Below are positions 30,627-38,431 of a stretch of DNA of 39,059 nt, one piece after another. This DNA comes from Chloroflexota bacterium (GTDB lineage: Bacteria > Chloroflexota > Dehalococcoidia > SZUA-161 > SpSt-899). A program made the translations under genes and the position numbers. Where the stretch lies: positions 1-39,059 of the forward strand of contig JABMQN010000008.1 of assembly GCA_013203045.1 (NCBI GenBank). Direction: 5' to 3'. The notes under the pieces are model-generated. The model was not told the origin of the DNA, did no database searches, and saw only the letters and a program-made list of their open reading frames with translations. Position 1 is the first letter of the stretch; each line of letters begins with the position of its first letter.

Positions 30627-31849
30627 TGAGCGAACTGCTCTATAAGTCGTGCTGCTTCAGAAGCTCCTCCGTATTCCCGCATTTTATCGCCAATACACCG
30701 GGCGTTTTCCGCATAGGAAGGTTCTGATAGTACTTTCCTCACTTTGTCCCTTACCTCCTCTACTGAGACGTGTTTCTCCATTTCTTCGTCCTCTCTCGGG
30801 ATGATCAACTCGGCTGCTCCCAGTTCGGTTATCCGGCGAGCATTACTCTCACGTTCAGAGAAAGTGGGAATAATGACTGCAGGAGTGTTGGTGTAAGGGC
30901 CTGTACAACTGGCACCATGTCCGCCATGATGGACAATTGCGTTAGCACGCTCTGCCATAAGAAGGCCGGGAACATATGTTTCGTAGATGAAGTTATCGGG
31001 AAGTGAAATTGAATCGCTCGGTAAATCACGATATCCCGTGGACAGGACAACTTGCACATCTTCATCTGCCAGTGCCTCGATGCAAGCTTTCATAACGATG
31101 GCCGAATCGCCTATGGTGATAAAAGGCTCGAAGTAGCGTGGGGTTGCTGTGTATACCCATATAACCGGCTTTTCCGGATCGAGAGAGGCAATGTTGTCCG
31201 GAAGTTTTGCATCGGGTTTCTGGTGAAGGATTGGCCCAATATACACCACGTCTGTCCCTTTAGGTAAAGGATCAGTATCGGGAATTCCGGCAATCAGCGT
31301 TAAATCTCCCACGTGCATTTCATCGGTCTTGTTAATAAGGGCAAGTCCGTACTCAGCCAGCACTCGATTAACAACCGGTACACAAGTCGGGACATTATCG
31401 GGCATATCTTTCCACCAAATCAGGTCCTGCCCTTGCGGGTGCATATCAGCCTGTAGGATCGATACAAGAGGCTTGCCCATAGCTCGGGCAACGATGCATG
31501 CGGTAAGACCCCAGGTATCGACGATGATGTCTGGGGAGTATTCCCTGATCACATCTTTCATTCCCTCACACTCGTTGCGCAAGAAATCCTCGTCCTGACA
31601 TCCATAGAAGCAATAGAAGTGATCCATATTCCAAGGTTGTTGAAAGGGAGGAAGAACAGTTGGGAAGCCTCTTTCTCTGAAAGCTAAGTTCGGCAATTCA
31701 AAATCGGAGAGTAGTTTTGCTGGCGCTGTCTCCTGATTACAGAAGGCAACATCATGCCCCTTCTTTAGCAATTCAAGCGCAATCGGTATGCTACGATTGG
31801 GCAAGCCCAGATCGTTGGTAAACATCATGGTGAAAAGGAATCTGCTCAT
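30623..31849 (-). CDS. UGT/MGT-type glycosyltransferase (GT1)
   Basis: 408 aa. The N-terminus (FLFTMMFTNDLGLPNRSIPIALELLKKGHDVAF) and the C-terminal donor-binding segment YVPGLLMAERANAIVHHGGHGASCTGPYTNTPAVIIPTFSERESNARRITELGAAELI follow the GT1 pattern of macrolide- and sterol-type glycosyltransferases. HHGG is the conserved nucleotide-sugar motif. It should transfer a sugar to a small hydrophobic acceptor in the cytoplasm. Third gene of the minus-strand operon, 6 nt after the methyltransferase stop, with AAGGA before the ATG. Tail-to-tail overlap of 4 bp with the SDR gene. A specialised-metabolite or lipid tailoring role is likely; acceptor unknown. Confidence 0.85.
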   Translation of the reverse strand: MSRFLFTMMFTNDLGLPNRSIPIALELLKKGHDVAFCNQETAPAKLLSDFELPNLAFRERGFPTVLPPFQQPWNMDHFYCFYGCQDEDFLRNECEGMKDVIREYSPDIIVDTWGLTACIVARAMGKPLVSILQADMHPQGQDLIWWKDMPDNVPTCVPVVNRVLAEYGLALINKTDEMHVGDLTLIAGIPDTDPLPKGTDVVYIGPILHQKPDAKLPDNIASLDPEKPVIWVYTATPRYFEPFITIGDSAIVMKACIEALADEDVQVVLSTGYRDLPSDSISLPDNFIYETYVPGLLMAERANAIVHHGGHGASCTGPYTNTPAVIIPTFSERESNARRITELGAAELIIPREDEEMEKHVSVEEVRDKVRKVLSEPSYAENARCIGDKMREYGGASEAARLIEQFAH

Positions 31850-31855
31850 GAGTTG

Positions 31856-32476
31856 TTATCCTTTCGTATTTGGTGATGCTATTACTACAAGGGGTTCAAG
31901 GCTCTCTTGCTTCGTTGGCCAGAGCTGGTTCTTTTCCAACAAAGGTTCAATTCCGCCGTATTCAACATAGTCTTTATAACGTCGATGGTGTTCTTTTCCT
32001 GCAGCGAATTCCATAAACCTGGTAAAATACGCTATCGGAGAGTGGGAAACAGGTACGTGATAATCAATGAAGACCAGCATTCCATCCGCTTTTACCACCC
32101 TCTTCATTTCTGAAATGATGGTGTCTCGTTCGAGTCTATTCTTTTCATGAAGTGCCAGGCAGATCGATGCATAATCGAACAGGTTTTCTGCGAAAGGTAA
32201 ATCCAGAGCGCTTGCAGCCTGAAAGGAGACGTTCCTCAATCCTTTCTTTCTCGCCCTCTTCTCCGCCAGTTGTATCATGCGAGGATCCGTATCTATCCCT
32301 ATGGCATTGATATTCTTCATCGCGTAGTGAAGTGACTGTGATCCTGTGCCACAGCAAACATCCAGAACCCTGTCACCCGGTTTCATTTCAGCGAACTCCG
32401 GGATACGAGCTCTAAGAGACTGCATTATTGGGTCGACCATTCTACAGGCAAGATAACAACCAAATGCCAGTCTCAT
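31856..32476 (-). CDS. Class I SAM-dependent methyltransferase
   Basis: 206 aa Rossmann-fold methyltransferase. Motif I is VLDVCCGTGSQS, the acidic strand-2 residue is in AIGIDTDPRMI, and DLPFAENLFDYASICLALHE and MKRVVKADGMLVFIDYH are motifs of the UbiE/Methyltransf_11 type. The cytoplasmic enzyme should methylate O, N or C of a small molecule. GGAG lies 8 nt before the ATG. It precedes the glycosyltransferase in the same operon, so the two may modify the same product. No membrane segment. Confidence 0.88.
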   Translation of the reverse strand: MRLAFGCYLACRMVDPIMQSLRARIPEFAEMKPGDRVLDVCCGTGSQSLHYAMKNINAIGIDTDPRMIQLAEKRARKKGLRNVSFQAASALDLPFAENLFDYASICLALHEKNRLERDTIISEMKRVVKADGMLVFIDYHVPVSHSPIAYFTRFMEFAAGKEHHRRYKDYVEYGGIEPLLEKNQLWPTKQESLEPLVVIASPNTKG

Positions 32477-32554
32477 TGATATCTCCGGAAAGTGCTCATG
32501 GCAAAATTGTGAGTTTTCCCCGTATATAATCTCTGCATCTGCTTTAGAATATCA

Positions 32555-33028
32555 TCATTTCTTCTCAATTATCCATTCACAGTGGGAATCCCCTGCTGTC
32601 ATCATCTTAGTTGTTGTTATTTTATACTCGGGGTTAATCGCTTTTCCCATCCCCTCAGCCACAAGAGTAAATGCCTGGCAGAAGCCCGGTGATAGGCTCT
32701 GGAATGGGCACTGATAACTTTCTTTTACAACCCTGTCCGGGCTTGCTTCGGTGACTTTACCTTCGACCTTGAGCACCTCCTGTTCATAGAGGCAAAAAAG
32801 AGATGCGATGGTAGTGGCATCGTTGCCGGTAATTCCCATCATCTCTGCGAAGATGGGTGCCGGTTCTCCTACTTTCTCGAGATGAGGCCGCAAGATTTCT
32901 ATGGCCTCCTCTGCGCCAAACCTATCTGCTAGCGCCTGGAATGATGCGTCACACATTTGCCCCCACGTGGCTAACGCAAGCTGGATCGCCTCCTGTAGTT
33001 CAACCTTCGGTATGTTTAGTTCTGCCAT
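32555..33028 (-). CDS. L-2-amino-thiazoline-4-carboxylate (ATC) hydrolase-like family protein
   Basis: 157 aa. The layout matches my memory of the ATC-hydrolase-like family: an N-terminal helical part (EAIQLALATWGQMCDASFQALADRFG), a central YQCPFQSLSPGFCQAF, and a closing MMTAGDSHCEWIIEKK. Conserved Cys and His in those segments could be functional or could bind a metal. GGAGG precedes the ATG. First gene of the minus-strand operon; a 78-nt gap separates it from the methyltransferase. Related proteins are often small partners of methyltransferases or redox enzymes, and actual thiazoline hydrolysis should not be assumed. Confidence 0.65.
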   Translation of the reverse strand: MAELNIPKVELQEAIQLALATWGQMCDASFQALADRFGAEEAIEILRPHLEKVGEPAPIFAEMMGITGNDATTIASLFCLYEQEVLKVEGKVTEASPDRVVKESYQCPFQSLSPGFCQAFTLVAEGMGKAINPEYKITTTKMMTAGDSHCEWIIEKK

Positions 33029-33046
33029 TCTTTACCTCCGTTCTCC

Positions 33047-33195
33047 GTAGCACGACCCTTTAGGGTCGCCTTAAGCGAGGCTGAGTCCGCCGAAAATTAT
33101 CCTTCGTCAAACTTCGGCTGGCATAGCCCAAAGGCGAAGGCGAGGCCGTGCCAGTCAAAGCATAACGCGGAGGCTAGGCTAAAGCCTTGCGCTAC
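33047..33195 (+). repeat. MITE-like element with ~25-bp imperfect terminal inverted repeats
   Basis: The left end GTAGCACGACCCTTTAGGGT pairs with the right end AAGCCTTGCGCTAC (reverse complement GTAGCGCAAGGCTTTAGCCT). Inner bases TTCGTCAAACTTCGGCTGGCATAGCCC form further small hairpins. 149 bp, no ORF. Sits just upstream of the minus-strand operon, where a promoter for it would be expected. Confidence 0.7.
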
Positions 33196-33412
33196 ATTCT
33201 AAACGACTTCATTTCACAAAATCGAAAGAATGTTTATTGAAGTGTTCAAATACTAAGCGTTTTATCTGTTTTCAACAATGGTGCCGTCACCAGTCACAGA
33301 TATTCTACTTTCCCGATCTTTATTGGGGGTACCATGCTGAAGCATAGTGGTGGCATAATGGGCAGACTAATAAAGTATCCCGATCGACTGGTCAATAATA
33401 ATGATGATCCAC
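33196..33412. other. Non-coding gap, nothing recognised
   Basis: AT-rich stretch between the MITE-like element and the terminator. No ORF of note, no tRNA fold, no clear promoter pair or repeat seen on either strand. Confidence 0.5.
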
Positions 33413-33447
33413 AAAAAGAGCAGAGCTATAATGAAGCTCTGCTCTTT
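33413..33447 (-). terminator. Intrinsic terminator, possibly bidirectional
   Basis: AAAGAGCAGAGCT (33415-33427) pairs perfectly over 13 bp with AGCTCTGCTCTTT (33435-33447). On the minus strand the stem ends in TTTTTGT, so it best serves the membrane coiled-coil gene that ends at 33557. Confidence 0.85.
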
Positions 33448-33556
33448 GTTAATTTATTTGGCGCAGGGTGAGGGAGTTTTCCCCTGCGCCTGTCAACGGT
33501 AATCAAGTTTTGTAATCGTGGTCTTCGATATTCGAACAAAAAGGATTGGGCCCTGC

Positions 33557-34099
33557 CTACTCCATCTCGTCGAAGCTCTGGATCCGGCTCATGATTCCTT
33601 CTTTGAGCCGTTCATTCTCTCGCTTTAGCTCATCTATCTCTGCTCGACGCAGCATTTGTTCTCTCCAAAGTTCATGCTGTGATTTGAGATCAACCAGTTC
33701 TGATCGGCGCATTAGCTGATCTTTGAGTTTTTCGTTTTCTTCGTTAAGCTCCGCTATTTTGGCCAGGCGCGTCTCTTCTATCATGCTCTTTTCCGGGGCC
33801 GGGGCAGGAACTGGTGCAGGCGTAGGAATGGGTTGAGGAACTGCTTCAACTTGTGGAGCGGTTGAAGTAAACAGACGACGCAGGTTGCGCCCCGTCACTA
33901 TCTGTTTTGCAGCTAGGTTTCCAGTGCAGTACATCGCAAAGAGTCCGAGGAACATGGCTATTTCCTCACCACTGAGTTTGTTGAACCAGGCCAGAGGTAC
34001 TCCTACTGCCAGTGTGATGATAAATGCCCACAGTTTCCTCGATTTAAAGCCACCATCGCTCGCCAGGTCCTTAATTATCCAGGGTTGCATACTTGCCAT
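33557..34099 (-). CDS. Membrane-anchored coiled-coil protein (two TM segments)
   Basis: 180 aa from ATG 34099, chosen because GGAGG lies 6 nt upstream on the minus strand; the track start is 66 nt further out. Order: a short N-terminal part with WIIKDLASDGGFKSRK, TM1 (LWAFIITLAVGVPLAWF), TM2 (EEIAMFLGLFAMYCTGNLAA), a Pro/Ala-rich linker (PIPTPAPVPAPAP), and a long charged coiled coil with two related stretches, LMRRSELVDLKSQHELW and MLRRAEIDELKRENERL. Probably an inner-membrane protein with a cytoplasmic oligomerising tail. The first 90 residues recall small phage holin-like proteins, but no other phage gene is present. Function unknown. It has its own promoter and terminator, so it is a single-gene unit. 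Confidence 0.75.
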   Translation of the reverse strand: MASMQPWIIKDLASDGGFKSRKLWAFIITLAVGVPLAWFNKLSGEEIAMFLGLFAMYCTGNLAAKQIVTGRNLRRLFTSTAPQVEAVPQPIPTPAPVPAPAPEKSMIEETRLAKIAELNEENEKLKDQLMRRSELVDLKSQHELWREQMLRRAEIDELKRENERLKEGIMSRIQSFDEME

Positions 34100-34156
34100 A
34101 TAGACCTCCAGTACGCAAAGAACCAATGTCTGGTTCTTCGCCAGTATCCCTACCGT

Positions 34157-34184
34157 AACATACAAAGGTAAAAAATCAGGTCAA
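34157..34184 (-). promoter_or_regulatory. Promoter for the membrane coiled-coil gene
   Basis: On the minus strand TTGACC (34184-34179) and TATGTT (34162-34157) are 16 nt apart, about 58 nt upstream of the start codon. Fair match to sigma-70. Confidence 0.4.
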
Positions 34185-34341
34185 CAAAAGTAGAAGGGTG
34201 GTTAAAAGGGGGTAAATATTGGGTAAAACTCTTTAGCGTAGAAGTGAAGATATCACAGAATCCGAGCATACATCAAATATCTGATATGCGAAGCGTAGGA
34301 ATTAAACAGACGTATAGGAACAGGTTAGCAGAAAATGCGGA

Positions 34342-34371
34342 TTGACAGCGCCTGGGAGTAATCGTTATCAT
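34342..34371 (+). promoter_or_regulatory. Sigma-70 promoter (TTGACA-N18-TATCAT)
   Basis: TTGACA at 34342-34347 and TATCAT at 34366-34371, spacer 18 nt. Predicted start near 34378, giving a leader of about 115 nt to the nuclease-like gene. Confidence 0.6.
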
Positions 34372-34493
34372 TTAAAACTATAGGGATCTTCAGTTGCCGA
34401 ATACAGGCGGCAGGTACATTTCTGCAGTTGTCCTCTGGCTTTTTACCTGAATCCCATTTGTTTGTTCCATTATGTTATGGCTGTGTTATCGAG

Positions 34494-35231
34494 ATGGTAG
34501 ATAGAAGAACTACACCGGACATCCTGGCTGCCTTAGGAGCCTTGCCGAAGGAAAAAACTGAACCTAATTTGGGAGCTGATTTGGATTCTTCCTTAAATCA
34601 GAGTCCGAACAAGCCAGTGCAGAAATCCCCGGAACGATTAGAGGAGACGTTTAGTCGTGCCGTTCAATCTGTAGTATCACTTGGCAGAGTGCTGGGTCGA
34701 CGAAAGTTGATTCATTGGTTAGACGAGATTCGTGACACAATCGTTGCACAAAAGGAAGAAGAAACGGCAGGGGTGTTGTCAATATCAGATGTCTCAGGGT
34801 GGCTTAGAAAACGCCTGGGAGCTGCTAGTACGATCCGGCACTACCTGGCCACTGGGCGCATAGTTGAACACCCTTACAAAGTGGATATCTGGACGCGTTT
34901 TAATGGCAAACCGACTCGGATAGACATGTGGATCGAATGCAAAGATCAGAAGTCCCCGATAAAGCGTAAAGACGTATTGGCACTGGTAAGAAAAGCGGTG
35001 GATGTATTTTATGCAGCACACGCTGATAAGAAAGATTTTTGGTTTGACAGACTGATGCTTATATCAAGTGCCCCATTCGATCCTAAGGCAATAGAGGCGG
35101 CCAACCGATATGGAGTCACTTGCGTTATTTACGATGGTGCAACGTATCGAATCGAGGCATACAAGGATTGGCAGAGAAAACCCAGGTGGTTAGATGAGGC
35201 CGAGATAGCTCTCGACAGGTTGCAGGGCTAA
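34494..35231 (+). CDS. PD-(D/E)xK nuclease-like protein
   Basis: 245 aa from ATG 34494; the track start 34428 is a TTG without a Shine-Dalgarno. The N-terminal third is low-complexity and polar (DLDSSLNQSPNKPVQKSP), then helical (FSRAVQSVVSLGRVLGRRKLIHWLDEIRDTIVAQ). The C-terminal half has YKVDIWTRFNGKPTRIDMWIECKDQKSPIKRKDVLAL, in which Asp and E-x-K (ECK) fit the catalytic core of Mrr/Holliday-junction-resolvase-like nucleases, followed by a strand LMLISSAPFDPKAIEAANRYGVTCV typical of Mrr-like domains. It may cut modified or foreign DNA, or be a repair nuclease. No methyltransferase partner is adjacent. Single-gene unit with its own promoter. The assignment rests on motifs only. Confidence 0.6.
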   Translation: MVDRRTTPDILAALGALPKEKTEPNLGADLDSSLNQSPNKPVQKSPERLEETFSRAVQSVVSLGRVLGRRKLIHWLDEIRDTIVAQKEEETAGVLSISDVSGWLRKRLGAASTIRHYLATGRIVEHPYKVDIWTRFNGKPTRIDMWIECKDQKSPIKRKDVLALVRKAVDVFYAAHADKKDFWFDRLMLISSAPFDPKAIEAANRYGVTCVIYDGATYRIEAYKDWQRKPRWLDEAEIALDRLQG

Positions 35232-35265
35232 CTAGCACTTGATTGCAAAATAGGCATAACATCGC

Positions 35266-35354
35266 CCGTTTATACTTCGAGAGCCTCAGTGCGAACGGGC
35301 TGACGATCTGGCCCTCTTTCTTCCGTTCGCCCTTGATCCTGTCGAAGGGTATGG
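35266..35354 (+). repeat. Short palindromic repeat, CTGAGC...GTCGAAG family, copy 2 (diverged)
   Basis: CCGTTTATACTTCGAGAGCCTCAGTGCGAACGG pairs imperfectly with the reverse complement of CCGTTCGCCCTTGATCCTGTCGAAGGGTATGG. The arms resemble those at 28755-28816. No ORF. Lies in the gap between the nuclease-like and AP2-like genes. Confidence 0.6.
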
Positions 35355-35442
35355 AAGCCTCAAAGGTTATTATGCGAAATTATGAAACTTAGTACCAGAC
35401 CCTTGAGCGCTCGCTTGCATTGGATTTTTACCATATGGGATA

Positions 35443-35952
35443 TCATTTCATTGGTTTCGACTTTAGAAAAGCGAGCATCATTTCAGATGGGCTAACATCT
35501 GCTTTTTGAGTTCCAGTGGCTCCATTTATTCCCGCCAATATGTCATGCTCTCGTGCCTTTCGAAACTCCACCGCGGCTTCGAATGCAGCCTCTCGTGAAT
35601 CATAGTGATGATAATAAAATTTCTTACAACGAGTTACGTTCTTTTGAGGCCGCCAACTTACACTGAAGCAAGGTAGTTTTTTGCCTGTCTTCGACCTGTC
35701 ATGAGTGTCAGATACTCCCACAACCCCGGATGTATTATTTCGTAGAGGTTTCATCCGCAAGCGAGTGGATGCATATGATGGAGGATGCTGGCGCTCATAC
35801 TCTTCCCTGTATTTTTGTGCAGCTTCAAGGGCCGTCTCCCTACCTCCATGCACTCCATCGCTGAACATTTTGGAATGAGTTCCACCGTCTCGAAATACAC
35901 GCACAAACCAGCCGTGAGTATGGTTAGAATCGATTCTTGAAATACCTTTCAT
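35443..35952 (-). CDS. AP2-like DNA-binding domain protein
   Basis: 169 aa. Two repeats of an AP2/ERF-like three-strand-plus-helix unit are visible: GWFVRVFRDGGTHSKMFSDGVHGGRETALEAAQKYREEY, and VVGVSDTHDRSK...FSVSWRPQKNVTRCKKFYYHHYDSREAAFEAAVEFRKARE. Bacterial AP2-like domains occur in homing endonucleases and mobile-element proteins. No HNH motif is seen here, so it may be a stand-alone DNA binder or the relic of such an element. No clear Shine-Dalgarno precedes the ATG. High Lys/Arg/His content suits DNA binding. No partner gene is evident. Confidence 0.65.
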   Translation of the reverse strand: MKGISRIDSNHTHGWFVRVFRDGGTHSKMFSDGVHGGRETALEAAQKYREEYERQHPPSYASTRLRMKPLRNNTSGVVGVSDTHDRSKTGKKLPCFSVSWRPQKNVTRCKKFYYHHYDSREAAFEAAVEFRKAREHDILAGINGATGTQKADVSPSEMMLAFLKSKPMK

Positions 35953-36054
35953 TTTTGATCATTTGCCTATGATTTATGTTGTATCCTAGAAGCTAGTTTA
36001 TCATGGTTTTAAGGTATATGCATTCGTTTTTGGTATTTTAGACAAACGGAGAAA

Positions 36055-36084
36055 TTGGTTAGCTAGATACAGGTGGTGTATAAT
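36055..36084 (+). promoter_or_regulatory. Promoter for the zinc-ribbon gene (TTGGTT-N18-TATAAT)
   Basis: TTGGTT at 36055-36060 and a perfect TATAAT at 36079-36084, spacer 18 nt, predicted start near 36091, about 88 nt before the ATG. Confidence 0.5.
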
Positions 36085-36178
36085 TAGCCCCAAGGCAGGA
36101 TACAATTTCTTACGGTTTCTCCAAATTCTCGTTTCACATTGATAGTATTTGGCGATTGACATCAAAGGAGGCACGGAA

Positions 36179-36361
36179 ATGCCAATGCAAGGATTTGAAT
36201 GCAATGCGTGTGGGGTCAGTTTCGAGGATATGATAGCAGAAAGTCCCGAACAAGAGGTCGAGATCAAATGTCCTCAGTGCGGCGGTAAGGATGTAGTACG
36301 GTCGGAAACTGCTAGCGAGTTTTTAGAGCTTCTTAACGAAATGGGCCGAACGGGTGGCTGA
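36179..36361 (+). CDS. Small FmdB-like zinc-ribbon protein
   Basis: 60 aa from ATG 36179, preceded by AAAGGAGG; the track start at 36149 is upstream of that site and is rejected. CNAC (FECNACGVSFED) and CPQC (IKCPQCGGKDV) are two CxxC knuckles of a zinc ribbon, about 27 residues apart. FmdB-like proteins of this size are regulatory or assembly factors of unknown mechanism. Stand-alone gene with its own promoter. Confidence 0.8.
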   Translation: MPMQGFECNACGVSFEDMIAESPEQEVEIKCPQCGGKDVVRSETASEFLELLNEMGRTGG

Positions 36362-36490
36362 TGCTAGTTGTTTTGGGTCCGTGAGTCCCACATTTGATAA
36401 AACACTGATGAGTTCATAGGTAATACTATCGTTTCTCACCTCGAAGGCTGAGGTCTGGATACCTTTTTATCGAAGGGAGGGTAGTATCGA

Positions 36491-37843
36491 ATGAAAATTT
36501 TATTCGTATATCCAACAAAACTGAATGCCTCGGGGGAACCAATCAAATACAGGAAGGCGTTTCTTCCTCCTCTAGCCCTGGCCATTTTGGATAGCCTTAC
36601 CCCAGATAAGCATGACGTCAGGATAATTGATGATATTGTAGAAAACATCGATTTCTCTGTTCATTATGATTTGGTGGCCATCACCGCTATGACAATGCAG
36701 GTTGAAAGAGCCTATCAGATTGCAGATGTTTTTCGGGAAAGAGGCGTTAAAGTCATCATGGGTGGTATGCATCCAACGGTGCTGCCTCAAGAAGCAAAAC
36801 AGCATGCCGACTCGGTAGTCATTGGAGAAGCAGACAATATATGGGAGCAGATTCTGGATGACTGCGAGAACAATACTCTCAAGGATTTCTATCAGGATGC
36901 ATCATTTCCGGATCTTCAGAAACCTGTTATCCCCAAATGGGACAATGCGAACCTTAGAGTCTATCCAAAACGTATTGGTGCAAAGTTACCAATGATGCCG
37001 ATATTCACAACACGAGGCTGTCCATTAGGCTGCACGTTTTGCAGTGTTACCAAATTTTTTGGGAAGTCAACACGGGTGAAACCTGTATCGCATGTCATTC
37101 AGGAAATAGAGAGCACAGGAGCAACGGAATATCTTTTCGTTGACGATAATATCACCTGCAATCCTGACTACAGTCGTGAACTGTTCGGTGCACTCGCCGG
37201 AAGAAACCTGAACTGGATGTCACAGATCAGCACCACAGTAATGAGAAATCCGGATTTGATTGATCTGGCAGCAAAGGCAGGATGTACTGGTGTGCTGGTT
37301 GGCGTCGAATCGCTGAGCCAGTCAAGCCTCAAATCGGTGAATAAAGGATTTAACAAAGTTGAACAGTACGAGGAAATGATTGGGCGAATGCACAAAAATG
37401 GAATCAACCCTTGCCTGAGTTTCATTTTTGGTTTCGACGAGGATACACCGGATCAGTTCAGGCATACCATAGAATTTTGCAGGAAGAATAAAATTGGGTA
37501 TGCGACTTTCTGGATTCTCACACCTTTGCCGGGTACAGATCTTTTTACCGAAATGGAGAGTGAAGGAAGGATCGAATACGATAACTGGTCAATGTTTGAT
37601 TTGACCAATGTAGTGTTTGAACCCAAAAACTTCTCTAAGGAACAACTGTACGAAACTTACTGGAAGTCTTATAAGGAGTTGTATACGACCAAGAATATCA
37701 TCGGAACAGTGTGGCATGATATCAGGATAGCTAAGAATCCGATCCGCGAATTTCTCAATAGTGTGTTTGTTCAAACTTATTTCAGAAGGAAAGTCTACTC
37801 ACATGATCACCCACTTATTGGGGGTGTTGGGATAATCAGATAA
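36491..37843 (+). CDS. B12-binding-domain radical SAM protein
   Basis: 450 aa. Residues 1-140 form a cobalamin-binding-type Rossmann domain (MKILFVYPTKL, AITAMTMQVERAYQIADVFRERGVKVIMGGMHPTVLPQEA, GEAD). The radical SAM motif is RGCPLGCTFCS, i.e. CxxxCxxC ligating the [4Fe-4S] cluster, followed by EYLFVDDNITCNPDYSRELF and GVESLSQSSLKSVNKGF, typical of the barrel. The C-terminus (WILTPLPGTDLF and beyond) matches the BchE/P-methylase-like group. It probably performs a radical methylation or rearrangement on an unknown substrate. AGGGAGGG precedes the ATG. Transcribed alone and ended by a very strong terminator. Not obviously tied to the HAD/BCR cluster. Confidence 0.88.
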   Translation: MKILFVYPTKLNASGEPIKYRKAFLPPLALAILDSLTPDKHDVRIIDDIVENIDFSVHYDLVAITAMTMQVERAYQIADVFRERGVKVIMGGMHPTVLPQEAKQHADSVVIGEADNIWEQILDDCENNTLKDFYQDASFPDLQKPVIPKWDNANLRVYPKRIGAKLPMMPIFTTRGCPLGCTFCSVTKFFGKSTRVKPVSHVIQEIESTGATEYLFVDDNITCNPDYSRELFGALAGRNLNWMSQISTTVMRNPDLIDLAAKAGCTGVLVGVESLSQSSLKSVNKGFNKVEQYEEMIGRMHKNGINPCLSFIFGFDEDTPDQFRHTIEFCRKNKIGYATFWILTPLPGTDLFTEMESEGRIEYDNWSMFDLTNVVFEPKNFSKEQLYETYWKSYKELYTTKNIIGTVWHDIRIAKNPIREFLNSVFVQTYFRRKVYSHDHPLIGGVGIIR

Positions 37844-37850
37844 ATCGATG

Positions 37851-37899
37851 CCGAATTGATACCCCGCGGCAGAGCAGCGGGGTATCAATTCGGAATTTT
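37851..37899 (+). terminator. Strong intrinsic terminator after the radical SAM gene
   Basis: CCGAATTGATACCCCGC (37851-37867) pairs perfectly over 17 bp with GCGGGGTATCAATTCGG (37877-37893), followed by AATTTTG. A second small hairpin, CGCGGC/GCCGCG at 37908-37921, follows. Confidence 0.88.
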
Positions 37900-38020
37900 G
37901 TATTTATCGCGGCAAGCCGCGGGGAATTTACCCGGCGATCGATTAAATGTGACTATGAAGCTCACGTAAGCAATGAATGAACTTTTGGGGAAATCCAAAC
38001 AGGTCTAAAAGAATATATTC

Positions 38021-38224
38021 TTAGACACAGATACTTACTTCGTAATGCTCTACAGATTCAAATCCAGTACCATCGCAAGCCGGACATTCATATAGCTGGC
38101 TTCCACTTCCGGTACACTTATGGCAACGCACTTGCCCAATATGATTGTATTTACCTGTACAACACTCACAGGGAATTATCACGTGTCCTATTCCATAGCA
38201 TTCAGAGCAGAGTTCTACTGCCAT
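38021..38224 (-). CDS. Small DnaJ-type zinc-finger protein
   Basis: 67 aa with four CxxC knuckles in DnaJ-like spacing: CSECYGIG, CECCTGK, CHKCTGSG and CPACDGTG. These would bind two zinc ions as in the central domain of DnaJ, but there is no J domain. AGGAGG precedes the ATG on the minus strand. Such mini-proteins may act as thiol/disulfide or chaperone-like factors or bind nucleic acid. Single-gene unit. Assignment of the fold is firm; function unknown. Confidence 0.8.
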   Translation of the reverse strand: MAVELCSECYGIGHVIIPCECCTGKYNHIGQVRCHKCTGSGSQLYECPACDGTGFESVEHYEVSICV

Positions 38225-38379
38225 ATTGTCTAACCTCCTGGTAATCTAACTCTAGAATACCCTGGCGAATTTTCCTCTCACAATACAGATAACATGCAAA
38301 TACTGCCAGTGGAATCCCCCAAAAGACACAACTCGATCTTTAATCCCTCTGGGCATGTAATACTGCTGTAACATTTCGT

Positions 38380-38388
38380 TGGTATAAT
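38380..38388 (+). promoter_or_regulatory. Extended -10 promoter (TGG-TATAAT)
   Basis: TGGTATAAT at 38380-38388 forms a perfect extended -10. No good -35 is seen, as expected for this class. Predicted start near 38395, about 37 nt before the deoxyribosyltransferase ATG. Confidence 0.5.
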
Positions 38389-38431
38389 TCAGGCAACGTG
38401 GATTCTATTAAGAGAAAGGAGTCTGACGTTT

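Noticed and set aside
38007-38020. AAGAATATATTCTT palindrome near the DnaJ-type mini-gene
   Set aside because: AT-rich 14-bp palindrome without T run or partner copy; may be chance in an AT-rich gap.
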